Shown: piece after piece, positions 25,220 to 34,551 of the stretch | Position numbering within the stretch: position 1 is the stretch's first letter | Layout of the letters: the number at the start of each line of letters is the position of its first letter | Virus record (IMG/VR): IMGVR_UViG_3300032893_000107 | Location: 1-43,500 of that record | Length of the DNA stretch: 43,500 nt | Strand: one strand, 5' to 3' | Source: a virus | The notes under the pieces: generated by a model | What the model saw: only the letters and a program-made list of their open reading frames with translations | Told to the model about the DNA's origin: nothing | Databases searched by the model: none | Position numbers and translations under genes: made by a program

Positions 25220-25605
25220 AATTGCCTAACTCCTGCTCCAAATATTTTCACCAATTGAAAAAATTGTTTTCCATAATTTGTAAGATTCCAAAATCCTGCA
25301 TCTGTTAAAGAAGTTGAAGCTGTATCATAAGCAACTGTTGCGCTCCCAACAGTTTTATTATTTGCAATTCCACCTGATTGACCGGGAATCCCTCCAACTG
25401 CCGCTGATCTTCGATTTTGCGCATAAAGTACTAATTGGTGAGCCACATAAAGACTAACACCTGTTGACCATGCTTTTTTCCAAATTTCTTGTCTTACTTG
25501 AAGAGTGGCAAATCCTACCCAAAATTCAATTTGAGCAGTCGGGTAAAGAGTAGTATCAGCGAATTCCGGGAACTCCTCTATAAATGCGCCAATATCAAAA
25601 TCCAC
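25216..25605 (-). CDS. Head-tail adaptor (DUF4054)
   Basis: FIEEFPEFADTTLYPTAQIEFWVGFA, then GVSLYVAHQLVLYAQ and the C-terminal YDTASTSLTDAGFWNLTNYGKQFF match DUF4054, a ring protein below the portal. It uses a GTG start at 25605 with GAGG upstream. An out-of-frame ATG lies 8 bases before. Confidence 0.85.
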   Translation of the reverse strand: MDFDIGAFIEEFPEFADTTLYPTAQIEFWVGFATLQVRQEIWKKAWSTGVSLYVAHQLVLYAQNRRSAAVGGIPGQSGGIANNKTVGSATVAYDTASTSLTDAGFWNLTNYGKQFFQLVKIFGAGVRQL

Positions 25606-25609
25606 AAGT

Positions 25610-25984
25610 TCATCCTCTTAATTTGGGATTTTTAGCTTTCGGTTTTTCTTTTTTAGCTTCAACAAAATCTTCTATTTCTTCAGATTCTTTTTTAATTTCC
25701 TCTTCAGGCGGACATGGTGGACAATCTTTAGATTCTTCTTTTATTTTTAATGCGGCTTCAGCTTTTTTTTCTTTTTGTGCTTGAATTCTTTTTAAAATTT
25801 TTTGAGCACTTTCAGGAATTGCCGTTTCTTTCACTTCTTCTTTTTTTTCAGCATCAATAATTAATCCGACCCCTACATATTTTAAAAATAAAGGATCTTG
25901 TTCGGCCGCTTGAGATAAATCTTGAAGACCTTTTTTATAATCTTTTCCACCAAGTTTTACACTTTGTTTTAACTTATAAATCAT
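25610..25984 (-). CDS. Charged hypothetical protein, 124 aa
   Basis: Residues 1-45 are compact (IYKLKQSVKLGGKDYKKG) and resemble small domains found next to coat genes. The rest is a long Lys/Glu-rich, probably disordered or coiled-coil tail with a CPPCPP motif. GGAG lies upstream. It lies after the coat gene and a hairpin. It may be a head-associated accessory, but its function is unknown. Confidence 0.6.
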   Translation of the reverse strand: MIYKLKQSVKLGGKDYKKGLQDLSQAAEQDPLFLKYVGVGLIIDAEKKEEVKETAIPESAQKILKRIQAQKEKKAEAALKIKEESKDCPPCPPEEEIKKESEEIEDFVEAKKEKPKAKNPKLRG

Positions 25985-26001
25985 AAAAACTCCAAAAATT
26001 C

Positions 26002-26041
26002 CCGGGGATTTAAAAAGCGCTCCCTCTTAAAAAATCCCCGG
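26002..26041 (-). terminator. Hairpin between coat gene and downstream genes (attenuator)
   Basis: CCGGGGATTT (26002-26011) pairs perfectly with AAATCCCCGG (26032-26041) over 10 bp. On the - strand GGAATTTTT follows. It probably lowers transcription after the major coat gene or protects the 3' end of its mRNA, since neck genes downstream are needed in small amounts. Confidence 0.65.
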
Positions 26042-26051
26042 TAATTTTATT

Positions 26052-27032
26052 TTAAATTCCGTCGGCGTATCTGATTGTTTCAGGGTAAACAAGTTCTAAT
26101 TCACCGAATGCCCAGATATAAGGAGCAAAAAATCGAATTCCCATATAATAGGCAGTTTCTCGTCGAATCGGGACCATCGGGAAACGAACTCTATCAAGTT
26201 CATTCGTATAAGCCACCATTCGATCTTCCGAATCAACTCCTACGGCGGTTAACCATTTTACAGGTTGGATATCCAATTCTTGACCATTGATTTGAAGAGC
26301 AATGGAATTTTCTTTTAAGAATTTAAGAATTGAGACATTTCCGGCAGAGCTTACTTTTTGAGAAGCGATATAAGAGAATGGAAGAGGAGGCAAAAGAAGT
26401 TTACTTGGGCAGACAGCATATGCGGCAGCTTTCCAAGTATCTTCTAAAAGTTGGTTAACATCGGCTAAAATTTCATCCGCCGTTTTTTCAGACCAAAGAG
26501 TAGACCCGGATACCCCCGTTGCAACGGTTGTTGCCGTTACATCAGAAGAATTGATAAGTCCTGTCGCTCCTACATCAGTCGAACCGATATAGACCATTTG
26601 ATCGATATTCATTTGATAAAGAATATTCATCGCGTCCATTTGTTGGCGATCAATAGGTTGTTGAGTCAATTGAGATCTATCGAGCTCAACAGAAGTATAA
26701 GAAACTTCTCGGCCTAAGAGTCTTAAGGGAAGAACAACTTTTTCACCGTTTACACTGATTTTTGCAATAGCAGTGGTTTCAGGAGATATCCAAGGCATAT
26801 TCCCTTGAGTATTTTGCAAAGTACCAACACCTGCGAAAGCTTGTCTTGTGAAACTGGTAGATTCATAAGACATCGTGATTCCAGGTCGCAATTTAATATC
26901 ACGGCCCCAACTTACACTCACCAAAGGTTCATGTAAGACTGGATCGAAATTTTCAAGTTGATTGATAAAATAAGCTAAAGATGAATCGCGAGTTTTAAAT
27001 CGTTTCATCCCTGGTTTTATGATTCGTCCCAT
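26052..27032 (-). CDS. Major capsid protein (DUF2184)
   Basis: HK97-fold coat subunit of the DUF2184 family: PVLHEPLVSVSWGRDIKLRPGI, MPWISPETTAIAKISVNG, LDRSQLTQQPIDRQQMDAMN, YIGSTDVGATGLIN, and the C-terminal YYMGIRFFAPYIWAFGELELVYP. At 326 aa the length is normal. The Shine-Dalgarno is GGGGGAT. It follows the cement protein and protease/scaffold genes, the standard order for this group, and is followed by an attenuator-like hairpin. Confidence 0.9.
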   Translation of the reverse strand: MGRIIKPGMKRFKTRDSSLAYFINQLENFDPVLHEPLVSVSWGRDIKLRPGITMSYESTSFTRQAFAGVGTLQNTQGNMPWISPETTAIAKISVNGEKVVLPLRLLGREVSYTSVELDRSQLTQQPIDRQQMDAMNILYQMNIDQMVYIGSTDVGATGLINSSDVTATTVATGVSGSTLWSEKTADEILADVNQLLEDTWKAAAYAVCPSKLLLPPLPFSYIASQKVSSAGNVSILKFLKENSIALQINGQELDIQPVKWLTAVGVDSEDRMVAYTNELDRVRFPMVPIRRETAYYMGIRFFAPYIWAFGELELVYPETIRYADGI

Positions 27033-27057
27033 ATTTTTTAATCCCCCATTTTAAAGT

Positions 27058-27576
27058 TTAGCGAGCAATTCTTAACTCAGCATTATTGTCAGCATCTTTT
27101 CCGTCAGTGGCCCATTCTGCTTGCGTTGCAGTTAAAGCAACGGCATTTCCACCATCAGTGCCATCGGCTCTCAAATCGCCAACATTGACGCCGCCATTTG
27201 CAGTGATTTGAATATAGACAGTTCCCCCTCGTACAGGAGTTCCGGCAACGCATTTCACGTTGATATATCCACGGACACAAAGACCGTTAGGTTGATCAGG
27301 ATTAGGTACTGTCGGTTCAAAGGTAGCATCTGAAGCAGTACTTCCAGAAATTCCGGGAACTTCCCGAACCAAAACTCCCGCAAAATCAGTGGCAACACTT
27401 GAACCAATCCATTTTCCAATTCCACCAGTTTCGTAAACCATTGGAACGCCATAAGCTTGTGGGAAAGTCGCAGGACTTCCGTTAGCTTTTAACATTGCAG
27501 GTTCAACGTTAGATTCATCAGGCCGAGTGATATCCCCGGCAATTCCGGTCGGGGCTTGAAATAAATATGCAGGCAT
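27058..27576 (-). CDS. Capsid cement/decoration protein (gp24/DUF2190-like), 172 aa
   Basis: IAGDITRPDESNVEPAML at the start, AYGVPMVYE, then RGYINVKCVAG-TPVRGGTVYIQ are typical of small structural cement proteins placed directly before the coat gene. It probably stabilises capsomer joints. The Shine-Dalgarno is strong (AAAGGAG). Confidence 0.8.
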   Translation of the reverse strand: MPAYLFQAPTGIAGDITRPDESNVEPAMLKANGSPATFPQAYGVPMVYETGGIGKWIGSSVATDFAGVLVREVPGISGSTASDATFEPTVPNPDQPNGLCVRGYINVKCVAGTPVRGGTVYIQITANGGVNVGDLRADGTDGGNAVALTATQAEWATDGKDADNNAELRIAR

Positions 27577-27578
27577 TG

Positions 27579-28373
27579 TTAAACTCCTTTGTTTTTATAA
27601 AATTCTTGGTTTTTCTTATTTAATTCTTCGGCGGTCATCGCTCCTTTGGGTGTTCCCAAAGAATCGAAATTTTTATAAGATTTACTTTGTGCAAGAGCTG
27701 CATTTCGTTTTTCTTTTAAAACTTCGCTTGCACCGATAAAAATTAAATCAACTTGTTTTTTGTCTTTTAGATTAGGCGCTTTCCCACCTGTAAATTGATG
27801 AATCACTTTTTGACCATCAACTGTTTTATAGGCAGCTTCGATCACTTGAGATTTAAAGTCTTTCCCTTTAATTTTCATCCCAGGCACTAAAATCTCAACA
27901 CGCGATGCGCTATCAGTAACTTCTTCGCCTTCTTCTCCCATTTCTTCGTCATCATCGGTAACCATATCGTCGCCATCATCGTCAGTTACCATATCGTCAT
28001 CATCGTCAGTTACCGGAACTTCATCTTCTTTAGATTCACGTTCCATAAGCATTGAAACCATTTTTTCTAATTTAGCTAGACGGGCTTCTAAACCTGTTTC
28101 ACCCATTTCTTCAGTATCATCGTCTTTAGCTTCTATTTCGGCAGGTTTACTTTCGGTAGGTTTGGTTGACGCATCATCTTGTTGTTTTTTGCCCATTACA
28201 TCAAGTTTCTCAGAAATATCTTTCACCATTTTGACCATTTCATCGTATCCGGCCCAATCATCGTCTTTTGTTGGTTTTTCTTCTTTTCCTTCTTTTTCCT
28301 CGACATCAGCAACTTTCAAAGCTTCATCTTGAGCTTTTGCAAAAATCGCTTTTATTTTTTCCTTCACTCCCAT
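27579..28373 (-). CDS. Nested scaffold protein from internal start, 264 aa (probable)
   Basis: An in-frame ATG at 28373 (MGVKEKIKAIFAKAQ) has AAGGA eight bases upstream, much better than the first start of the gene. Translation from here gives the scaffold without the protease, as in lambda C/Nu3 and many fused protease-scaffold genes. The product is acidic and helix-rich with long Asp/Glu runs. The call is by inference from the Shine-Dalgarno and domain border. Confidence 0.6.
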   Translation of the reverse strand: MGVKEKIKAIFAKAQDEALKVADVEEKEGKEEKPTKDDDWAGYDEMVKMVKDISEKLDVMGKKQQDDASTKPTESKPAEIEAKDDDTEEMGETGLEARLAKLEKMVSMLMERESKEDEVPVTDDDDDMVTDDDGDDMVTDDDEEMGEEGEEVTDSASRVEILVPGMKIKGKDFKSQVIEAAYKTVDGQKVIHQFTGGKAPNLKDKKQVDLIFIGASEVLKEKRNAALAQSKSYKNFDSLGTPKGAMTAEELNKKNQEFYKNKGV

Positions 28374-28916
28374 AACTTTTTCCTTTCTTTTATTATCGTT
28401 AATTGCGTAACTAGTTCCCGCGCGAGCTGCCTCGACAAGAGCTAGATGATTTCCAATAATGTCTGTTTGCCTGCCTCGACCAATTCCTGCTTCAATGTAA
28501 TTTGCTTCATATCCGCATGAAACTTCGCGAAGACCGTTTTTAACTAGTGAAATCGCTTTTGCGTCGGTAACAAGAATATCGGATATCAAATCATTTTCGT
28601 TTTCACCCGTACCGCGACGTACATTTTGAAGAATACCTTTTGCAAGATTTCCCCAATTGTCGGGAGTTACAAAATCTGCCGGATGATTAATCGTTAAAGC
28701 TTTTCCTTCAAAAGAAGCGATCGTTTTTGGTGAAAAAACTTCTTTGGCTTCTCTTAAAATTATTACTTTTCCGTCAGGACCAGGCGTAATAGGTGTTTCA
28801 TCCGGCCCATATTCCATTTCACCGGTTCGGGCAATCGGGACATTCAGGCATAAAAGAAAACCTTCAGGTGTTTCACGAATGTTTTCTGAAATCTTAAATG
28901 TCGTATAAATTTTCAT
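27579..28916 (-). CDS. DUF2213 prohead protease fused to scaffold, 445 aa
   Basis: Residues 1-175 match the DUF2213 assemblin-like serine protease: ALTINHP (His), VKNGLREVSCGYEA (Ser) and NHLALVEAARAG (His). Residues 182-445 form a scaffold: a helical part, then acidic text with VTDDDDD and MVTDDDGDD, then a C-terminal domain. Proteases of this type cut the scaffold and coat during head maturation. No Shine-Dalgarno is seen at the first ATG, whereas a strong one lies at an internal ATG (28373). It lies upstream of the cement and coat genes. Confidence 0.85.
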   Translation of the reverse strand: MKIYTTFKISENIRETPEGFLLCLNVPIARTGEMEYGPDETPITPGPDGKVIILREAKEVFSPKTIASFEGKALTINHPADFVTPDNWGNLAKGILQNVRRGTGENENDLISDILVTDAKAISLVKNGLREVSCGYEANYIEAGIGRGRQTDIIGNHLALVEAARAGTSYAINDNKRKEKVMGVKEKIKAIFAKAQDEALKVADVEEKEGKEEKPTKDDDWAGYDEMVKMVKDISEKLDVMGKKQQDDASTKPTESKPAEIEAKDDDTEEMGETGLEARLAKLEKMVSMLMERESKEDEVPVTDDDDDMVTDDDGDDMVTDDDEEMGEEGEEVTDSASRVEILVPGMKIKGKDFKSQVIEAAYKTVDGQKVIHQFTGGKAPNLKDKKQVDLIFIGASEVLKEKRNAALAQSKSYKNFDSLGTPKGAMTAEELNKKNQEFYKNKGV

Positions 28917-28933
28917 TTACCGTGAAAATTTTT

Positions 28934-29683
28934 TTAAATTAAAGGCGCAGGCAAAGGAACCATATTAAAGGCTAATCCAATAACTGTTCCGTCTGCAGGA
29001 GCTGCAACTCCTGGTAAAATCGTTGCAGGTGTTCCTGTAAAAAGTGGCGGTGTTGAACTATCATTAGTTCCCGCAGGCGTATAAGACGCATTTCCTAAAC
29101 AGACAAGAACCATAGTCCCACTTTTTCCGTCAGCTGTATTAACAGAAAGATTAGGATCACCAATTACTTGAATTTGGGTTACTCCGGCACCTGAAGCTTT
29201 TTGAACTTCAACAACACCTGTTCCTGTTGCAGTAGTGGAAGCTTTTGCAACAAAAGCAACTCCAACAGCGGGTGTGATATTTGCGGGTAAACCTAAAAGT
29301 TGCCATTGAGCTGCCGAAGTTGTTCCGACTGAAACAATGACATAGACTAAACCTAAAGTGACTCCACTTGTTACGTTAATTGGAGTTCCCGAAACGGGAG
29401 AGACAAAACCGTAAGCACCATTGACGTAGCCTGCATATCCAGTTTCAAATTCTATGAGAATATATCCAGCTGCGGGATTTGGATTACTAGGATCAGGAGT
29501 TGCCGAAGTGTGCATATAAACTGCTTTTACTCCGGGTCCAGTCGATTTAAGTGATCTAATTCCTAAACCATTTCCATTGGTAGAATCCACAATGAAATTA
29601 CAGTTTATTTGGTTAGATCCGCCTTTAATAAAATTATTGGAAACTTCCCCGAATTGATTTTCGAGAACTAAACTTGGATACAT
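28934..29683 (-). CDS. Virion structural protein, 249 aa
   Basis: Starts YPSLVLENQFGEVSNNFI and continues with a Gly/Thr/Val-rich beta domain (AGYILIEFETGYAGYVNGAYGF, LGLVYVIVSVGTTS). I recognise the pattern from head genes of related myoviruses placed between the Mu F-like and DUF2213 genes, but no function is established. The Shine-Dalgarno is GGGGGC. It is probably a head decoration or minor head protein. Confidence 0.65.
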   Translation of the reverse strand: MYPSLVLENQFGEVSNNFIKGGSNQINCNFIVDSTNGNGLGIRSLKSTGPGVKAVYMHTSATPDPSNPNPAAGYILIEFETGYAGYVNGAYGFVSPVSGTPINVTSGVTLGLVYVIVSVGTTSAAQWQLLGLPANITPAVGVAFVAKASTTATGTGVVEVQKASGAGVTQIQVIGDPNLSVNTADGKSGTMVLVCLGNASYTPAGTNDSSTPPLFTGTPATILPGVAAPADGTVIGLAFNMVPLPAPLI

Positions 29684-29749
29684 TGATTGCCCCCATAACC
29701 CATGAAGCCTAAGTATGCGGTGAGAATATTTAATTTGTCTAGGAAAATT

Positions 29750-30535
29750 TTATTCTTCTAAAAATATTGGTTCCGCAAAACATCGGCAATTTGGAAAAGT
29801 ACCGGGATGACCTTTCATTCCGTCATCGAGTGTCGGAGGGTTATCCCAAGAAAATATCATACCCTGAAGTCTTTGACCTTTGTAGATGCGGTGCGATTCT
29901 CTTACAGCGCCATCACCTGAATTATGCCATCGATATTGCAAAGATCCGACATTCATGGCTCGCTGTTGATTAATTACGGCATTTGCTCTTGCTGTCTCAG
30001 TTCTTGCAATTAAATAAGCGCGGGAAATAGCCACATCAGTAGAAGCACCCATTTCTTTTGCAAGCTCAGCAATTGATTCGGCCGTCACATTTGCACGACT
30101 TCCGGTGAAAAAAGCTTCATAAGCTATTTTTTGAGCGCGAAGACCAGCTTCTGTAGGAATTGACGTGATTAATCCAACTTGTTCATTTAAAAGAGCAAGA
30201 GTTAATTCACCAATGTCATTGTCAGCAATACCTGTTTTTAAGGCTTTTCCTATTGCTTTTGATTTTTGTGTGTAAGCTCTTTTATTTGAGTTTTGAACTT
30301 TTTGAAGCATTTTTAAGGCTTGTCGTGAAGCCCAAGGTTCAATTTTTTTTGCATACCTATCAAGTTCACGTTGCATTTCTTTTTCATTTTTAAGAAATGC
30401 GCCATTTGCATGTTGATCAATAATATGACCTGAAACTATTGCTACTTTTTTTAATTGCCGATAAAATTCTTTTTCAGCCGCAGTTGAAGGTTTAAAATTC
30501 CCGCGAAGAGTTTTTGCGTCTAATGTTAGAATCAT
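29750..30535 (-). CDS. Mu gpF-like minor head protein (head morphogenesis)
   Basis: Contains the RTETARANAVINQQRA helix followed by YRWHNSGDGAVRESH and the C-terminal FPNCRCFAEPI motif, the signature of the Phage_Mu_F domain. This protein sits at or near the portal and helps head assembly or DNA injection. At 261 aa it is the short form without extra C-terminal domains. It follows the portal gene by 2 bases. Confidence 0.9.
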   Translation of the reverse strand: MILTLDAKTLRGNFKPSTAAEKEFYRQLKKVAIVSGHIIDQHANGAFLKNEKEMQRELDRYAKKIEPWASRQALKMLQKVQNSNKRAYTQKSKAIGKALKTGIADNDIGELTLALLNEQVGLITSIPTEAGLRAQKIAYEAFFTGSRANVTAESIAELAKEMGASTDVAISRAYLIARTETARANAVINQQRAMNVGSLQYRWHNSGDGAVRESHRIYKGQRLQGMIFSWDNPPTLDDGMKGHPGTFPNCRCFAEPIFLEE

Positions 30536-30537
30536 TT

Positions 30538-32091
30538 TTATCGCTTAAACCAAGAAATCCATTTTTTATCTTTAACAGGTTCTTTTTCTTCTTCAGATTT
30601 TTCTTCTGATATTGGAGTAACATCAGGCAGTGGCGGAGGTTCTAACTCTGCTTCTGCAATATCGAGATCTGAAATATTATTGAAAAGTCCCGATTCACCG
30701 GAAATATCTTTTAATTCTTTCATTGCTGTTGGAGTTGAAAGAAGACCATCTTGATGAGCTGCAATTATACTTTCAGCATTAGTTTTTGTAATATTTGCTT
30801 GATCAAGCTCATCCATTTGCCAAAGAGATTTAAATTCAAAATCAAAATCATCAGGAAGAGATTTTCCAAAACAAGAAGCCCACATAACTTTATAAAGAGT
30901 ATCGAGAGGATCTCTTAAATTTGATTCTTGTTTTGCATTTATTGAATCATAATACATTCTAATGTCAGCTTCACCGCTTGTACCAAGGCCTGCCGGAAGT
31001 TGCCCAAATAATCTCACCAAAGGAATCTCAGCCGCACCTGCTAGTTGCTGCATTCCTTGTAAAAGCATATCGGAAAGACCCGCAAATGAATAAGCTGTTG
31101 TCTGAAAAGTATCTTCTTTGTCTGTAATCGTTAATCCTTCATTTACCTGAAGAAGACGCATCGTTTCAATTTGAGAAAGAAGACCTTCCATGGCTTCACC
31201 GCCGGAAGCAACAATTTGGCGATATCCGTCAATTCCAATAGTTCTTAAATTTGCTCGATCAATTAATTGAAAAGCTGATAATGACGCATTATCAAATGAA
31301 ATAAGTCTATCCCATAATCTTTCAAGACAACTTTCTCCCCACATCATTTCAGTGATTGCTTGAAAAAATGGTAAAAGAATTCCGATATATCGAATACATC
31401 TTGTATGATGAATTGTAATTTCGCCGGTCATTGGAGGAGCTGTCGTGCTTGAATTTAAGGGAGAAGTAACTAAATCATAAAAAGCGGGAAGTCCTATATT
31501 TGGGCCTTTTGTTATTACTTCAAAAAGTCTAGGATTTAACATCCACCTATCGTAAATTGCTATTCCTTTAAATTGACCTTTTCCAATGGTTGAAACATCA
31601 AGTGGAGTTGCAGGATCTTGTCCTTCAATCTGCATTACTCCAAGAGCTCCGCCATAAAGTCTTCCCCATCTGATAAGAGTATTTAGACTTCGCCAGATTT
31701 GAAGTCTAGTGGTCATTTTATTGAAAATTTTTAAATCATCTTGGGCTGACGTATAAATTATAGTTTTTGCACGAGTCATGTCATCAGCAACTGAATCAAC
31801 AATTTGGCCAACAATCCAAGAGCCCCGATAAGCCGCTTCTAAAAGAACTCGATTTCTTGTGACAAGATTATATTCGTAAGTCCCACCTGAAAGAGTATTG
31901 TCATTATTTAAACCTAATCTAGAAATAAAATTGTCAAAGCCGTCTAAAGTTAGACGAGACATTTGATTTTTTATAGGGGGTTTGCCAGAAGAATCGGAAT
32001 GATTTTTGGAAGATTGAGGGGAACCGGGCAAATCTTTATTGTCTTTATGATGCACATCGTTGATTTTCTGACTCAATGTAAAACCCCCCAT
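30538..32091 (-). CDS. Portal protein (DUF1073)
   Basis: Dodecameric DNA gate and head-tail connector. RNRVLLEAAYRGSWIVGQIVDSVADDMTR, LIRWGRLYGGALGVMQIEGQ, YDRWMLNPRLFEV, FGQLPAGLGTSGEADIRMYYDSI and the C-terminal acidic/helical tail ending WISWFKR match DUF1073 portals. The length (517 aa) is normal. It lies between the large terminase and the Mu F-like gene. Databases often label this family anti-CBASS Acb1; here the context supports a portal. Confidence 0.9.
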   Translation of the reverse strand: MGGFTLSQKINDVHHKDNKDLPGSPQSSKNHSDSSGKPPIKNQMSRLTLDGFDNFISRLGLNNDNTLSGGTYEYNLVTRNRVLLEAAYRGSWIVGQIVDSVADDMTRAKTIIYTSAQDDLKIFNKMTTRLQIWRSLNTLIRWGRLYGGALGVMQIEGQDPATPLDVSTIGKGQFKGIAIYDRWMLNPRLFEVITKGPNIGLPAFYDLVTSPLNSSTTAPPMTGEITIHHTRCIRYIGILLPFFQAITEMMWGESCLERLWDRLISFDNASLSAFQLIDRANLRTIGIDGYRQIVASGGEAMEGLLSQIETMRLLQVNEGLTITDKEDTFQTTAYSFAGLSDMLLQGMQQLAGAAEIPLVRLFGQLPAGLGTSGEADIRMYYDSINAKQESNLRDPLDTLYKVMWASCFGKSLPDDFDFEFKSLWQMDELDQANITKTNAESIIAAHQDGLLSTPTAMKELKDISGESGLFNNISDLDIAEAELEPPPLPDVTPISEEKSEEEKEPVKDKKWISWFKR

Positions 32092-32098
32092 TTAGGAA

Positions 32099-33658
32099 TT
32101 ACTTCCCTTTATTACCCAGTGATTCCCATAGTTTTAGTTTATTCCCAAAAGAAAATATAGCATCAACGCCATCACAAAGCACATCGACCATATCGTCATG
32201 ATCATGAGAATCATCCGCAGTGAAGGCTTCGCATTCAGAAATAAAATCGTGTACCCAATTACCATCTTCAGGTAAAAAAACCTGTCCACATTCAAGATAA
32301 GGAATAGAATCCATAACTCTTGTAAGTTTATCTTTTCCCCGTTCTATTCCTTCAATTGGAATTAGATAAGGCGGTAATTTCAAAGTTTGAATAAGACCAG
32401 TTCCACTTGATTTATCTTCAACTTGCATTTTACGAATATTTCCAAAATGCTCAATATCTTTTGATTTTGCTTTTAACCAAAATGAAACTGCTCTTTTTTG
32501 AAGTTCCGGTGCTTCCCATTTTCCACGAATTAAATCAAGAAAATAAAGAAAACCATCAACTCCTAAGCCCATCTCACCAAAAACTGAATAGTCATTTCGC
32601 TCTTTAGTTTTTTGAGCCGTATCAGCAATAATAATCCGCCATTTTATTTTTGGTAAAACTGTAAATCGTTTGAACCATTCACCGCGAATAATATTCCCAC
32701 CAAGAGCAACAGGATTTTGATCATATTGAGAAGCATAAACATGACGAGAAATTCTTTGACCTGTTTGATCTTTTCCTTCTCCGCGTTCCATTTTAAGTAA
32801 ATCTTGAATTGGCTCTTTATATGGCCAATAGGAAAAACGATTATCAACTGTTTCAGAAAGTTCAATCATGTTTTGATATTTATCGGGAAGTTTATCTAAA
32901 TAGCTGTTGTCGATGATGGCAGGAATTCTAATGACATCCCAATGACCATCAACGTTACCTTTTTGTATAAAGCCGACAGGATCGCTTTCTGCGATTCTCT
33001 GCATGATGAGAATGATCGGCGTATCAGGATTTGCCTTTCGAGATTTGACAGTTGTAAGAAGAGTTCGGTTCGCCGTATCGAGTTTATTTCGGCTAAAAGC
33101 GTCCTCTGGTTTGATAGGGTCATCAATGAGAATGGCTCCTTGAAAACCTTCTGCCATATGTCCTGCACGGAAACCAGTAATCTGGCCACCGAGAGAAGTA
33201 GCGTAAACTCCTCCTGCTTTATGTCCGTCGACTTGGATATTCCACCTTTTTTTTGATTTTTCATCAGGCATTATCCTTAATGGCCAAAACTTTTGAAATT
33301 CTTCAGAGGCAACAATATCTCTTGCTGTTGCCGAATTTAAAGAGGCTAAGGTATCTGACCCGGAAAGGTGCAAAAATCGAGCTCTTGGATTAATAGCAAG
33401 GCCGCGAGCAATAAAATTAATAACCACCAATTCGGTCTTTGAGGAACCAGGTGATACCGTGATAACGACATTTTTTTTTCTCCCCGTAATTACATCATCA
33501 ATTGTATCGGCGATTAACTGATGATGCCAATTTACAATGAATTTTTTAGCTTCTCGAATTTTAAAAAAAAATCGTGTAAAAAAAAGATGAGACCTTTCAC
33601 ATTGATTTTGAACGGCAGAAAATTTATAAGGATCAGAAAAGATATTTTCCGGAAACAT
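32099..33658 (-). CDS. Terminase large subunit
   Basis: DNA packaging motor. The ATPase domain has Walker [12 protein letters not shown] (about 67-77) and Walker B GAILIDDP (about 174-181), with QRIAESDP as the coupling region. The RNase H-like nuclease domain shows IIIADTAQ (Asp346), VEDKSSG (about 413-419) and HDHDDMVD (about 486-492). At 519 aa the length is normal. It follows the small subunit and a small membrane protein gene. Confidence 0.95.
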   Translation of the reverse strand: MFPENIFSDPYKFSAVQNQCERSHLFFTRFFFKIREAKKFIVNWHHQLIADTIDDVITGRKKNVVITVSPGSSKTELVVINFIARGLAINPRARFLHLSGSDTLASLNSATARDIVASEEFQKFWPLRIMPDEKSKKRWNIQVDGHKAGGVYATSLGGQITGFRAGHMAEGFQGAILIDDPIKPEDAFSRNKLDTANRTLLTTVKSRKANPDTPIILIMQRIAESDPVGFIQKGNVDGHWDVIRIPAIIDNSYLDKLPDKYQNMIELSETVDNRFSYWPYKEPIQDLLKMERGEGKDQTGQRISRHVYASQYDQNPVALGGNIIRGEWFKRFTVLPKIKWRIIIADTAQKTKERNDYSVFGEMGLGVDGFLYFLDLIRGKWEAPELQKRAVSFWLKAKSKDIEHFGNIRKMQVEDKSSGTGLIQTLKLPPYLIPIEGIERGKDKLTRVMDSIPYLECGQVFLPEDGNWVHDFISECEAFTADDSHDHDDMVDVLCDGVDAIFSFGNKLKLWESLGNKGK

Positions 33659-33874
33659 CTATTTCAAATCTTGATTTGTAAACTGAGTAAAAAAATGTCC
33701 CATCAACATCCCAAAAGCAAAAGGGATGATAGGTAATTTTTTTGAAATTTCGACAATAACATTGCTGACTGTTGCATCGATTCCCCATTTAAGAACAGCA
33801 AAAATATCATAACTGATAACCATTACTGTAACAGATGCAATCGCAATCAAAGTCTGTTTGATTCCAGGATTCAT
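33659..33874 (-). CDS. Small two-span membrane protein, 71 aa (holin candidate)
   Basis: Two hydrophobic segments, about residues 8-29 and 47-63, with SKKLPIIPFAFGMLMGHFF in the second. I recognise this PIIPFA-G-L-GH pattern from small phage membrane proteins near terminase genes. Size and topology fit a class II holin, but this is not proven. GAGGAAG lies upstream. It overlaps the small terminase gene by 4 bases. Confidence 0.65.
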   Translation of the reverse strand: MNPGIKQTLIAIASVTVMVISYDIFAVLKWGIDATVSNVIVEISKKLPIIPFAFGMLMGHFFTQFTNQDLK

Positions 33875-34272
33875 ATTTCTTCCTCAATTTCTTTAAGTGC
33901 AAGTTTAACTTTTTCCTTATCAAAGGAAACATTTAGATTTGCATTTAAATTTTGTGAATTTAAATGCACTACATCAGGGATCTTTCCGATAACTCTTGAA
34001 AGTATTTTTTCAATGGTATCATAATCTCCTCGTTTTCGAGCTAGAAGCCAACAATAAGCAAGTGTACTTAAAAGATTTTGCTCTTTCTCTCCTTTAGCAA
34101 GTTTTCTAACTTCTGCTAAATCATTCATAGCGACAATTTCAATTAGTTTACAATATTGATCGATCGTCAAAGTTTTAAGTCGTCTTTTAATTTTTGAATG
34201 AGCTTTTCCACCAAGAGGATTTCCACTTTGTCCTGGTTTAAAGCGAGTTTTTTCAGGAGGTAGTACACGCAT
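33871..34272 (-). CDS. Terminase small subunit (DUF5681-like)
   Basis: The N-terminal RFKPGQSGNPLGGKAHSK is the DUF5681 signature common in small terminases. The rest is helical. Its place directly upstream of the large subunit supports a role in DNA recognition for packaging. At 133 aa the length is within the family range. The Shine-Dalgarno is weak (AGGGC). Confidence 0.8.
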   Translation of the reverse strand: MRVLPPEKTRFKPGQSGNPLGGKAHSKIKRRLKTLTIDQYCKLIEIVAMNDLAEVRKLAKGEKEQNLLSTLAYCWLLARKRGDYDTIEKILSRVIGKIPDVVHLNSQNLNANLNVSFDKEKVKLALKEIEEEI

Positions 34273-34413
34273 TATTTTTGCCCTGTGTTAATGCCTGTTT
34301 TTAAGTATAACAGTAAATTTTTTATTCTCTGTTTAGCTATTTCGAAATATAAAATGTTTTCAGAATATTTAAAGAATCTCCGCATTTAATTCTCATCATA
34401 AAGATAAAAAATT

Positions 34414-34551
34414 TTATTTTTTCTTTTTATCTTTTTCGCGTGATTTGGCTAAAGCGATAGCGACAGCCTGCTTTTGCGGTTTTCCTGCATTAACTTCTTT
34501 TTTGATATTACTAGAAATAGTTTTTTTTGAAGAACCTGATTTTAACGGCAT
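34414..34551 (-). CDS. Small conserved phage protein, 45 aa
   Basis: The product begins MPLKSGSSKKTISSNIKKEV and continues NAGKPQKQAVAIALAKSREK. This is a widespread tiny phage family with the pattern PLKSG-S-K--S-NI--E---GKPQKQAVAIA, of unknown role. A G-rich run (GGGGGAAA) precedes the ATG. It lies upstream of the terminase genes, as in many other phages. Two surrounding stretches of 50-140 bases hold no other convincing gene. Confidence 0.8.
   Translation of the reverse strand: MPLKSGSSKKTISSNIKKEVNAGKPQKQAVAIALAKSREKDKKKK

Noticed and set aside
30538-32091. Anti-CBASS (Acb1) function for the DUF1073 protein
   Set aside because: This label comes from a database family name. Length, motifs and position between terminase and Mu F-like genes fit a portal.
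34338-34349. 12-bp palindrome TATTTCGAAATA upstream of the small terminase gene
   Set aside because: It is short and AT-rich, occurs once, and has no matching partner site, so it is not convincing as an operator.
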